From: Chrysomallon squamiferum
Lineage: Eukaryota > Mollusca > Gastropoda > Neomphalida > Peltospiridae
Length of the DNA stretch: 64,000 nucleotides
Assembly (NCBI GenBank): GCA_012295275.1
Contig: CM022672.1
Coordinates: 25,032,430 to 25,096,429 of the forward strand
Direction of reading: 5' to 3'
The notes below the pieces were generated by a model. The model did not search any database and was not told the origin of the DNA. It was given only the letters and a program-made list of their open reading frames with translations. Below, piece after piece: positions 53,376 through 64,000 of this stretch. How positions within the stretch are numbered: the first letter of the stretch is position 1; each line of letters starts with the position of its first letter. The position numbers and the translations under genes are program-made.

Positions 53376-55500
53376 CTTGTCGAAGCACACACATTGAAGT
53401 CTGTCTTGTATACCCTATGAACGAACCGCAAGTATCTGTAAAATAGAATACAAATTTTCAGAAACAAACATTTCTTGAAGTAAACAAAACTGGATATGAA
53501 GCAAGTAAATTAATGAATTCTAAAAATATAAGCAAATAAATATTTCTCCAAGATGAAGGAATTTTAGCATTTAAAACCTTAATATGAATCTCATTTTATA
53601 TTACAGTTTGAAGATACCATACAGTTTTCAGATTGTCTTGTATACATCAAGTTTATTTAATGCCCAAAATTGTTACATAAAAAATGTGTATTTTGACTTA
53701 GATCCTCTTTTCAAACTATATCCTTGTGCTCCAAAACCTGAAAAATGTTTGAAATCTGCAACACTTCTGGTTACAAACATCAAAGGATCCTTAATTTGTA
53801 ATCATAAAATCAAGTAAGCATACCCCTTGATGTTTATAAAGCAAAATTAGTTTTAAAACAAAATTGTAAATAACGTGAAACCATGAACATCATTCAAAAT
53901 GTGCTTAATGTATATATAAACAGAAGAGTATAAGGATCAAAATCCTATTTCATCAACACACATTTAACTCTGCATGGTTTTAATATGTATTACTAGCTAA
54001 TATATAAATCTGCTCATACTTTTATATGAATATTACAGGTAGTAAATTTAATTTAAAAATATAATTGAACAGAAATGACTGAAGTTCACCTGTACCACCC
54101 TACTGCATTAACCCCGATATCTGTATTGTATGGACAGATATACAATTTTTTTTTTAATTCATTTCAGAACAAAAACTACATGTAATTTTAACGTAAAAAT
54201 TAATATTCCTATCAATTTATTTTCAAATGATGATATAAAATTTCTATAGCCTGATCTGCTCCGAGTTTCAAACTATTACAAACATATGGACATAAAATCT
54301 GAGATTTTTACAGCACTTATTAAGTTTTCTTTAACCTGTATCAAGACATAACCTTTAGACTGGCATTAGGTTTCTGAAGATTTTGCTATCATAAATTTTA
54401 GACAACCGTACTAAAAATAAACACGTTTTCTGATTCACAAAATTACAATTTTGCTATCATAAATTTTAGACAACCGTACTAAAAATAAACATGTTTTCTG
54501 ATTCACAAAATTACAAAAGTCAAAGATAACAAATGTTACAATAAAAGCAGTGCCAATACTAAAATGTGTTAATGTTTTGTATACTGTTTTGATTAACATA
54601 GATTTGTGTTCTTTGTGCAACACAATGTTTTTCTTTTAATTACTTGTATGATTTTTGTGTTTTCATTCATGTGTTTGAGAACCCTAAGTATAAAAAAGGG
54701 CTAAATTTACAAAACTAAATTCTTCTAATCGCCCCCACCATCCCTCAAAAGAAATATATTTTGTAGTTAACCTATTTTATGTATTCATAATATATTGGTA
54801 CCTTTTACAAAAATTCTTCAATTTTCTTTTACCATTACTTTTATATCATATCTTCATTCAAGATTTTCAACTAATCTCTTAATTATATTTTAATTTAGAG
54901 TTTAGTTTAATTAGTAGCTTTACTCAAATTACTATCGGTTTTTTTTAATTATGTTTTACTGGTAACTGGATGCTTTCATCTTTCTCTCACGCATTTGAGG
55001 AGTTCAATTTAAATGTAAAAATCTTTCAGCAATGTTACCTAGAATGTAATCGAAGTTATAATCAAATTTGGACTGTATTAACGACAAAACTACTAAATTG
55101 GAAGAAAAAATGTAGTTTCCGGTTAACATTTTTCGATTTCTCAACTTCGCGTTAATTTTCCTATCTTTCAAAAAGAATGCATTCATTTATGCATCCATTA
55201 TTTTAGTATAGTAAACTTGATATAAATACTGATTCTGATTAGACATAATACAATTCTATACAAAGGTCAGTTCTGTATTGCTGGGATGCTGCTGTTACTT
55301 AGTTTTCTGCAATGGAAAAGAGAAACAAAAGACTTGACCTACCCCCCATTCACAAAATACTTATATTTTCAGTAATAATAAGTAATATAAATATACTTAC
55401 GCAGGCCCGTTCCCTTGGGTTGTTTGTGGAAATAAACTAGATAATAAATATCACAGAAGCGTTACGGATGGCTTCTGATTCCGCTGGATTTTTTACGGAA
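53376..55500 (-). promoter_or_regulatory. PRRC2 5' UTR, first intron and probable promoter side
   Basis: The start-codon exon extends to an acceptor at 53436 (TTTTACAG). A donor TGC/GTAAGTATAT at 55400-55401 ends a likely non-coding first exon beginning somewhere above 55401, with G/C content higher than its surroundings. The exact start site cannot be read. The intervening 2-kb intron shows no coding signal. Confidence 0.45.
54381..54516. repeat. 68-bp tandem duplication
   Basis: Two head-to-tail copies (54381-54448 and 54449-54516) starting TTTTGCTATCATAAATTTTA. They differ at one base (ACACG versus ACATG), so the event is recent. Confidence 0.95.
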
Positions 55501-58500
55501 TTCCTTGGCGTAAACGTAACACCAAAATGGCGAGCTACATAAATATGTAAATGAGCTTCGGTGATGTCATTGTTTCCCACATTGCACCGCGAGAATCGGG
55601 TTAAAGCTTTTGAACCTAATAATAAAAACAATTATCGATAATCACATGGTTATACATTCGAGGAATATTTTAACTTTCTATTTCAAATTGAAAATAAAAT
55701 TGTTTAAAGGGAAAATATTCATCAAATATAAATTTGCAAGAATTTAGGAATAGAATAAATTTTGTTTTGTAATATATTACTTTACTGTTACTAGTCTAGT
55801 GTTAGTGTTAGCAGTCATAAAATATTTAAATGGTTTATAGCAAATCTGAACGACTTATTTCAAAATTAAACCATTTCACATAACCTAAGTTAGTCGGGGA
55901 AAATTTTATTTCTTTAAAAAAAAATTATATTTTTGTGTTTGGTGTTATTTTGTTACGTTTATTTTAAGTTGTAATAGTTACTTTTTCTTACATTCTATTA
56001 AACACACAGATATATTAAGATGATAAAAATTAAAATAATAATACTAATAAAATATTAGTTGATAATGGCAGCTTATTGGGTCTTAGTGTTATTTATTGTC
56101 AGATTGAGTATTAGATCTGTTTACCCTTCAAACATTTAAATTAATGCATGCCAAAAACTTTGTTTGGACCCTATAATGCAAGTGTTAGTTCATCATCTTC
56201 ACCTGAACTGTAAAAGAAATCTTCAAAAAATTCCAGTATTGTTAATTCTTATCAATGAAAATTAGTGAGGATTACTGATTTCCAAACCAATTCCATAATA
56301 TCCTAAGGTTCTGGAAACCCTCTTATTTATTTTAGTTTTATTTGTAACAGGCTGAAAATGTTAATATAAATACTTTGATTAAATTTTGTATAGTCCAGAG
56401 CCTGGCAACCACCAACATTTTTTTTTAGTATCCACTTTCAAATATTGCAACTCTTGAATGCCAATCAAATTCACAATGATTTAAGAATTAATTTATTAAA
56501 GTTAAATGATATTTATTAATTATTCATTAAAGTAAAAACTATTTGGTTTCTGAAAGAATAGACAAGACAAATAGAACTTCTTCCATCCTGAATTTATTTG
56601 TAGATTATAATATAACAGTTTGGCAAAAATCAATAACCCCCTAAAAGGCCAAATGTCCACCACAGCTAGTCGAACTCTATATTAACACACACACACACAC
56701 ACACATTTCATACACATTTTGAGGAAAACCAGTATTTTATGTGATTTTTTTTTGTTTGTTTGTTTAGAGCCACTGAACACAAAACAAATAGGAAAGTAAT
56801 TAATGATAAATAAAAAAAATTATATATATCTTTAGAAATATTCAGCTGAAACACCAAAATACAGCAGTGTGGTTTTGGTTGTACTGGTGTACCCTGGAAA
56901 AAAAAAAAGGGTAAGAGACACTGTTCCCGACTTTTTGTTTTATGTTCAAAATTACAAAAATGGTTAGAAATTCACCGAACACTGATCAGATTAATGCTAG
57001 GTTAAGATATGTAGATTTTCTTTCTGTAACTGATAATTTCCCAAATTTTCTGTCCATACTGAAACCAACTTAAAACATATTGAGCATAATTATACAATCA
57101 CTTGTTAAAACCTTATTAATGTAGCTCTTTTATTAGTAGTGCAGAACTCATAACCATCACAAATTATTAACATTTATTAATTTGTTTATTACTGAATTGT
57201 TTTTTTGTTTTTTTTTTCTTAATAATACATCATATAATACAAATAAAATATATTAAAATTTTCCCTTAAAAAGGGCAATCTATTTATCAAATTTTTATTA
57301 GTGCACAAATTTTACAATAACAAATTTAAATAATTGTTTTTATTCATTAACAAATCTTTTATTTAAGCACACACACACGCAAATATTATTCATATTGCAC
57401 ATTGTATTAATCCAGTTACATATAAAATGTCTGTCTTGAAAACACCTATGCTCATTTAGTTTTCACATTTAGCTCCCCTTTTCCATTCCAATAAATGACT
57501 ATTAAATGCTGTGTTACTGGTATAGGTGTTTATGTTAGATGGAAAGTGCACATAAAATGCCTTTTACTGTTTAACACATGAACAGTTTATAGAGATATTT
57601 ATTTTTTCATCATCATCATTAAACAAGAACTGTACAACCGAATAACTGTTAATTACTGTCATATGTATTAATTAAATATTTTGGTATGATTTCTAGTTTC
57701 AACTTTGGTTCACTACAAGTACAATTTACAGAACTTCAGTCAAAACTATTTATATGTGCTTCAATTAACATATGTGTATGGTACATAAAACAAGTTACAC
57801 TTGTTTCAAATCAATAACAATAAAACGGAGAGAGAGAGAAACAGAATGTAAAAGGAAACAAAAGATAATTATTTTTTGTGCTGATATTTAATAAATATTA
57901 AAATACAAAGAGTTAATTTTTATAATATATTTCTTAACCAAAATATTTAAATTATGTTCAGCCTTTTTCATTATCATTTCTTCCAATGTATGTAGAAATA
58001 ATTTATTTTAAGCACAATTATACTGAACAGAAATTTCAAAAATCAATTTTCGGAACAAACATTCAGCACCAAAATGTAATGAAATTATATAAGACTAAAA
58101 TCTTTTATTGACAAAAAACAAAAACAAAAAATAAATAAATAAATAAAACAACAATAAATAAATGGTAAAATAATTTGCACCAATAACAATATTGTGAAAT
58201 GTATTAAAAAATATAATATTAATAGGCAAAGAAAAAAGTTATTATAATTTTTAATGAAAGCTGATCACGGATGAGCTGTTGTAAAACACAGTATTAAATG
58301 GACGAACAATCAAAAGTAATTACTCTTTAAACATCTGTTAAATATAATTTCAACTTGATGAAGTTTCAAGGAACAGTTTAAGCATTTCCATTCTTTTATA
58401 TTTATCATCCTTGCTCTCACTGAGAACTGTTACAGTGAATGCTGTTCTAAAACAATTTTGTCAGTAATCATTACAGTTTCTTTTTGATTTCGCACCTCCC

Positions 58501-58504
58501 TGTG
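55501..58504. other. PRRC2-VHL spacer and VHL 3' UTR, no gene seen
   Basis: A/T-rich DNA with a CA run near 56688-56704 and several reversed AATAAA motifs that could end the VHL transcript. I found no coding exon. Confidence 0.5.
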
Positions 58505-59802
58505 CTAGCTGTCAGTGTTTGAAGAAACTGCATTAAAAGCATTTTTCAAATCCATCTTCAGTGATAAAGGCAAGTCCAGAAGATGAATTGAATTTTTACT
58601 GACAAAACTTCTAACAACTTGAATACAGCGCTGTTTCAAAGAATACACTGGAAAAAAAAAAAATAATAAAAATAATAATATCTAGAAATTTATTGAAGAC
58701 ATATTTTATGTAATAAACTGTATTAATCCTTACTTCAAGAAAGCAATTTATTAAATATATATAAATTAGCTTTTCATTTTTAAGCGAAACACTTTTAACA
58801 ATGAAATCTTGATATAAAAAATAAGTAAATTTTACTTTTTACTTTATTTACCATTATAATTATTATATAATCAACATTTCCATGCTTAAAGCAGTTAAAA
58901 GACTAATGTTTTGACACAAGCTAGTTTAAACAATTTACTTAAATTTCTGTGCACAAAACTTTAACATGCTGTTGTAGAAAGTTAAAGTTTTATATTTTTC
59001 CTATACAATATTATATCTAGATACCCAGACAATTTACACCTGTAAGAAATTGTTTTGTGCCTGCATGGCTGTAACTGGACTCTTTTTAAAATGATACAAA
59101 AATTGATGTCTTTGAAGTCCGTCAAGTCTTTCATCACAACAATATGAATAGACTTTTATATTTCTTAAATAAAATTGGTGTATGAAAAAAAAAAAAAACC
59201 CTAAACTACAGAAACATTTGCCTCAGTGTAGTTACGGACATGGCATGACAGTAGAATATTTTCAAGATGGATGTGTCACCTGACCAGATATACAAGACTT
59301 TAAGTACAGCATTGACACTTGCAAAATGTAACCATTTTATGCCACATATCATCTCCAGATATACTTAAAATGATCTAGCATTAAAATGCTTTAATACATT
59401 TTCTTACAGAATACTTAATATTCAGTATGTAAAATTTTAGGCAAGCAAAATACTAAAATATCAACCTGGTATATATATGTTGACAACTTTTCGCTGTGGT
59501 GGCCAGCCATCAGCAGCTGTCCAGCCAACTGGTTCGTAAACTTCACGAAGCTGAACCATCAGCCTGTCACCAGTGTCTGCATCACGAAACACCCACGGGT
59601 GTCCAACAAAAGTATTTGCATCAACAAACTGATTAGGCTGCAAAGTTCTGTACTTCACTCTAGCCCCTTCGTAATTCAGCCAAATGATGTCCACGCGTCT
59701 CTGTGTACAGTTAACAAATCTTACAAAGGAATAAACAACTGAGTGTCCTGATTTCAGCCATTTTTGTCCATGCACCTCACTGCCTTCTGCCCCTGCAGTC
59801 AT
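58505..59802 (-). CDS. VHL: von Hippel-Lindau tumour suppressor homologue (VHL)
   Basis: Substrate receptor of the Elongin B/C-Cul2 ubiquitin ligase that recognises hydroxylated HIF-alpha. Two coding exons, 59466-59802 and 58505-58647, join in phase 1 and give 159 aa. ATG at 59800-59802 is the first in frame and is preceded by an acceptor at 59840, so the 5' UTR is split. Beta domain: VRFVNCTQRRVDIIWLNYEG, a Tyr equivalent to human Y98 (KYRTL), and GHPWVFRD retaining the H115 and W117 equivalents; human H110/S111 are Asn/Thr here. The exon junction falls at P/VYSLKQRC, exactly where the human intron lies, and LKQRCIQVVRS is the Elongin C-binding helix. The C terminus is about a dozen residues shorter than in human and diverges after the first alpha helix. 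Confidence 0.93.
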
Positions 59803-60946
59803 TTTGGTAACGTTTTTCAATTCACATCATACTTATTATCTGAAAATATAAATTAAGAATGTGATATTTCCAGGCAGATATTTATCTATATTTAAAGAAT
59901 AAAAAGAATAAACTGTACCACAAGAGTAAGGAACAAAAATTCTACCAACAAAAACCAAATATTAAATTCATGTATCTTAATTTTGCAAAAAATCTGAGAA
60001 GTCAAAACAAAAAATGACTATGAAAGTCTAAAATATTTATAGCAATCATTTCCATTGTTTTATTTAAAAATGGATGCAACAGATGATTAGCAAAACAGTG
60101 AAAACAGATGGTTAGCCTAAAAAATCCTGATTCAAATTTTGTGTAAATTTGGGGATAATTTTAAGCAGTGAATTCCGACTTTTACCTACATTTTATGTTT
60201 TTCTTATCATAATTATCAACTAGCAAAAAATGTAATTTAATACAAATTAAAAATAAATACAAATGTAAATAAACTTATTGAGATATATAATATTTTTTGT
60301 AAAATGAAACCATAACTATTTCGAAATGTTGATTATTAAGAAAAAAATACCCACAGAAGACCCTAGAAATAAAGAAAACAAAACAGAATTCGTATTTTCC
60401 TTGGATGCATTCGACAATTCACCAATTGTTTCTAAATAATGACAATGCACATTAATTTTTATGTTTTTTATAATAGTTATATATTCAATATTGTTTTAAT
60501 TTTCATAAAAATATATATCTCTATTAGTCTATATCATTATATATCAGTGCTTAATAATAATATTATCAATATTATATAATTTAACATCAGACTTCACTGA
60601 CAGTGACATCAGTATTAGTACTGTACTATTAGTCTATTATTATCATCACTGAATCACGTGAATCATTGAATACAACTAAAAACATGACGTCGTCATAAGT
60701 ATCTATTTAATCGCTGTTTACGAAAGTACCTGCAGATACGCATTTATTTATGTGTTCATGACATTGTTTTTATTCTTATTGTGGGTCTCGCTTTTTGATA
60801 AAATGTCACCTACGTGATTCTCGACAGGTTGAATGCCAAACCTTTCTTTAAAGTTTATACTACTTTCTATATATTAGTTCTCGTTAATTTCATTAGGTTT
60901 TTACTGAAAAGCACAACCTAAACATAAACTTCAGTTATATCAGTCT

Positions 60947-60985
60947 GTCTGTCTGTCTGTATGTGTATGTGTGTATGTATGTATG

Positions 60986-61047
<62 letters not shown>

Positions 61048-61089
61048 AATATATACATATATACATAGAGAGAGATTGATTTAATAATT

Positions 61090-61125
<36 letters not shown>

Positions 61126-61158
61126 GTATATATTATATATATGTATACATATATACAT

Positions 61159-61205
<47 letters not shown>

Positions 61206-61221
61206 TTGAATTATTAAATCG
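60947..61221. repeat. TGTC/TA/CT/GA compound microsatellite with foldback
   Basis: TGTC and TATG runs lead into about 50 bp of TA. GATTTAATAATTCAATCTCT at 61077-61096 is then mirrored by its complement at about 61199-61221, with CT and GA tracts between that can pair with each other. Confidence 0.85.
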
Positions 61222-61900
61222 GAAGATATAAATTACCTAATAAATTTATATGTATTTAGCAAATATTTTATTTACCTGATCCATTATCGAAATTAATTTA
61301 TACTTCATACGGAGATGACACGAACAGGACTCTCCGTACAGTTATGAATCAATGCATTTCTTAAGATTAACTGGCACTACGGTTTATAAAAGACCAATAT
61401 AAAACTAAATATCAAGTCACAACAGTAGGTGAATACTCTGTATTCTGAATACAAAACTCATTTAGCAGTAATATTTTACTATTTAATAACAGGTAACAAA
61501 AAAGGAAGATATAATTCTCCAATCCATTTATCTTTTTTCTATAAACAGCTAGTAAATCTTCTTCTTCTTCTTCTTCTTCTTATTATTTTTAATTTCAACC
61601 ATTCTACCACGCTCTAATCTTTCTCATTTCAAATTTGCATCGCATAATTTTCTCTTTGTTTCTTCTATATATATTAGCATCATCATCCATATCAAAATCA
61701 TAAATATTATCAGCATAATCGCTTTTGTTATTTTCCGCTAACTCGCTCTTGGGTTACAATCTATATATTAATATGTATTTATAAATTTGTAATATTTTAC
61801 AGTAAAGATCCAGAATATATTAAATTTCTGTCAGTCATTTACGAAAGTAAATGAATAAAAACGGAATACATATTTTTTTAAAGTTTTTTTTTTTTTTTTT

Positions 61901-61960
61901 CGTCGTCGTCGTCGTCGTCGTCGTCATCGTCATCATCATTATCATCATCATCATCATTAT
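61901..61960. repeat. (CGT)n/(CAT)n microsatellite
   Basis: Seven or more CGT triplets grading into CAT triplets after a poly-T run. It is unusually G/C-rich for this region. Confidence 0.9.
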
Positions 61961-62439
61961 TTAAATATTCCATATAAGAACGTTCAGGTATTAATTTAAT
62001 GTTGTCCTAGGTCGCTTCTGTTTTGTTCATACCCTGTCAGCTTTTGTTTAAAAGCTATTTTAATGCAGTAATTAAAATATTTTAAATAAAGTGCAAACTG
62101 TCCATATAAGCAAAGCAGAGTTAAATAACTAAATAATTAGAAAGATTTAAATTTGTTTTACGTTATTCCAAATAGTAAACCGAGACATATAAAATTTAAA
62201 TTTATTGTTATTTGAGAATTATTATTATTAATATTTTGTTGTTGTTGTTGTTGTTGTTTTCGATGTTTAATGCATTTTCTCTAAACGTTGATATGATACT
62301 CAACGTGATAATTATATACTGTCTTGTAGAAAATAGTATAAATTCGGAACATTTATTTCCTGTTTATTTCCCAACCTGTTTATTTGGTGCCCGACTTTAA
62401 AGAAGAAAGGTCGATTACTTCAGTCAAGAATTTGTGAAA

Positions 62440-64000
62440 ATGATTGGGACAGTTTTGTTACGGCGTTGCGTACAAATTTCTTTAGTGAATCGACGACTTC
62501 TTGTTTCACTTCTAAATGCTGCGAAGTCACAAAGAAGTATTTCTTTTTTTCCGGCAATGACGATACGTTCTAAGACTACGGTCATTAACCCCGATGAACC
62601 GCTTACGTTTCCAGAAAATGTGTCACAGAAATTCAGTACCCCCCCTGAAATTCACAACGTTCCGATAAACATTTTGATTCGGCCGATTAAAACGGGTGTG
62701 AATGACAAGAAAGTGCAATCTCTCATGGAAACGATAATGGTAATGTATATATGTATATATATTTTTTTATTTAGTTACTTTTGTCTAGAAACTGAGGCGT
62801 GTTGGGTACCAATCATATGATGTAAATGAAATGGGACATGCTGGGAGCAAAATAATGAATCATCTTTTTCTTGGAAGAAAACAAAGAATGAAAGAAATAT
62901 TTTTAAAAAATATCCAAACAAACAAAAACAACAACAACAAAGCAAAATGCGTAAGGTAAAGGTGTGCCAGATGAAAAATATTTGACATCATAGGCTAACA
63001 AAATGTTTAATTATATTAATTTAGTTAAAATTCAAATGACCTACATCCATATTTCTAATTCACTTCTTGAAGGTTAAAATCATTAAAAATGCATCAGTGT
63101 CAATTAAATGTACTTCCAAACCATTTTTGTTGTATTATAATTTTCCATAAACTGTAAAGATAATTACTTTCATTGTAAGTTATCTTTTGTTTTTAAAGTG
63201 AAGTAATGAAAGTCAGTAAATAAATATTAAATTCATTATAATCATAATGATAATCATAATGTGTGCAACCCAGAATGCTCGCTATATCTGATAACGTCGT
63301 AAATAGTTTCTAAAAGCAATAGTAACACTGCTTTTTTATTAACTAATAAATGTAAAGCAGTAAATGTAAATTAGTATTTCTAAAATATACGGTAATCTAA
63401 ACTACTGCTTTACATTTATTAGTTAATCGTATATTTTAGAAATACCAATTTAATTTTTTATGTAAATTAAGAACAAAGAAAAAAAAAAGGAGGAAAGAAA
63501 ATAACAACAATAATAATAATATAAAATTGACCACTCAGTATGATTATCCTTAAATACAAGCTATATGTTTTGAAAATTGTAGTTTTGATGCTAGTGTCAT
63601 TATTTTTTGGAAATGGTTTTCTAGTAACATTTAATTTTTCTGTAATCTTCTCTTTATCACTGATAAAATAATAATAATAATAATAATAATTAATAAATAA
63701 ACAGTAATAAATAATAAGAAGAAAACATTATTAAAAATTGTGTTAATTCTCTTGATTTAAATTATTTAATATTATCCATATTGCCCAAATTTTTTTTAAT
63801 AATAATAATAATAATAATAATAAAAAGTAAAATAAACTAATAAATTGTTCTTTTTGTTTTGTTCTCACAGGATCCTATCACACGAGGTAGTGTGCCACCC
63901 ATTGATGTTATGTGGATAAAAGGCCGTGAAGGAGGTGACTACTATTTCTCCTTTGGTGGTACTCATCGTTATGAAGCATACAAGAGATTGAATATGGAAA
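62440..64000 (+). CDS. SRXN1: Sulfiredoxin homologue with Thr at the catalytic Cys position, 5' part
   Basis: Sulfiredoxins repair hyperoxidised peroxiredoxins with ATP. Exon 1 is 62440-62739 (100 codons, phase 0, donor ATG/GTAATG); exon 2 is 63871 to beyond 64000 (acceptor CTCACAG). The N-terminal 35 residues are Arg-rich and hydrophobic ([16 protein letters not shown]), suggesting mitochondrial targeting; a second Met (MTIRSKTTV) could give a cytosolic form. Family motifs: [51 protein letters not shown] and HRYEAYKRL. The active-site GGCHR reads GGTHR (ACT at 63961-63963), so the nucleophilic Cys is absent. The start at 62440 is the first in-frame ATG. The C terminus lies outside the window. 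Confidence 0.88.
62740..63870 (+). other. Sulfiredoxin intron 1
   Basis: A 1.1-kb A/T-rich intron with AAT microsatellites at 63667-63690 and 63799-63823 and a nested inverted repeat at 63339-63448. No other gene is seen. Confidence 0.7.
63339..63448. repeat. Interleaved inverted repeats
   Basis: TTAACTAATAAATGTAAAGC (63339-63362) is mirrored by its complement at 63403-63426. TTAGTATTTCTAAAATATAC (63371-63392) is mirrored at 63428-63448. The two pairs interleave, so only one hairpin or a pseudoknot can form at a time. Confidence 0.9.

Larger units (their letters stand above)
59840..62439. promoter_or_regulatory. Divergent VHL/sulfiredoxin intergenic region
   Basis: The two genes are transcribed away from each other. 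A possible VHL leader-exon donor (GGATCAG/GTAAAT) is at about 61275. The segment contains a GT/TA microsatellite at 60947-61037, CT and GA tracts at 61091-61205, and CGT/CAT triplets at 61901-61960. Core promoter elements could not be identified. Confidence 0.4.

Noticed and set aside
54970-55186. Open frames on both strands near the PRRC2 first exon
   Set aside because: They mirror each other in A/T-rich DNA, lack splice context and show no family resemblance.

Overview
The window is animal nuclear DNA. It is AT-rich and intron-rich, has canonical GT/AG splice sites and is crowded with microsatellites. RXR-type receptor, PRRC2/BAT2, VHL and sulfiredoxin homologues, with secreted lectin-like/CUB proteins, point to a lophotrochozoan, most likely a mollusc. 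I lean towards a cephalopod from the repeat-laden style, but the sequence does not prove it.

Layout. 315-2049 (+) holds the last four coding exons of a retinoid X receptor (ligand-binding domain), followed by a long A/T-rich 3' region. 8201-9709 (+) is the 3' part of an unrecognised secreted-type protein ending in an Ig-like domain. 10455-25336 (-) holds two tandem paralogous genes. Each has a 61-bp signal-peptide exon, one or two modules of an 8-cysteine SUEL-like (rhamnose-lectin-like) domain plus a CUB domain, and an Arg/Lys-rich C-terminal exon. All their internal exons are phase 1-1, except one CUB exon that carries an apparent 1-nt frameshift. An intron of the larger gene holds a decayed two-exon gene, with a 706-bp Tigger/pogo-type MITE inserted 26 bp upstream of its ATG.

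28867-53375 (-) is a complete PRRC2 gene (39 coding exons, consistent phases, about 2594 aa). Its introns carry the most striking content of the window: at least nine well-preserved and four degenerate copies of the box C/D snoRNA U14 (SNORD14). All but one of these lie in a single 5.2-kb intron. The identification rests on box C, box D, the terminal stem, the guide for 18S Cm462 and the conserved domain A complementary to the 18S 5' domain. Two further copies, plus one relic, of a second C/D snoRNA family (18S guide AATCTGTCAATCC, SNORD110-like) lie in other introns of the same gene. The host is thus a snoRNA hub expanded by tandem duplication, with compensatory changes in the stems.

58505-59802 (-) is a two-exon von Hippel-Lindau (VHL) homologue. 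From 62440 (+) to the window end are the first two exons of a sulfiredoxin homologue whose catalytic Cys (GGCHR) is replaced by Thr (GGTHR). Intergenic stretches contain microsatellites, hairpins and short duplications with no further genes I can support.
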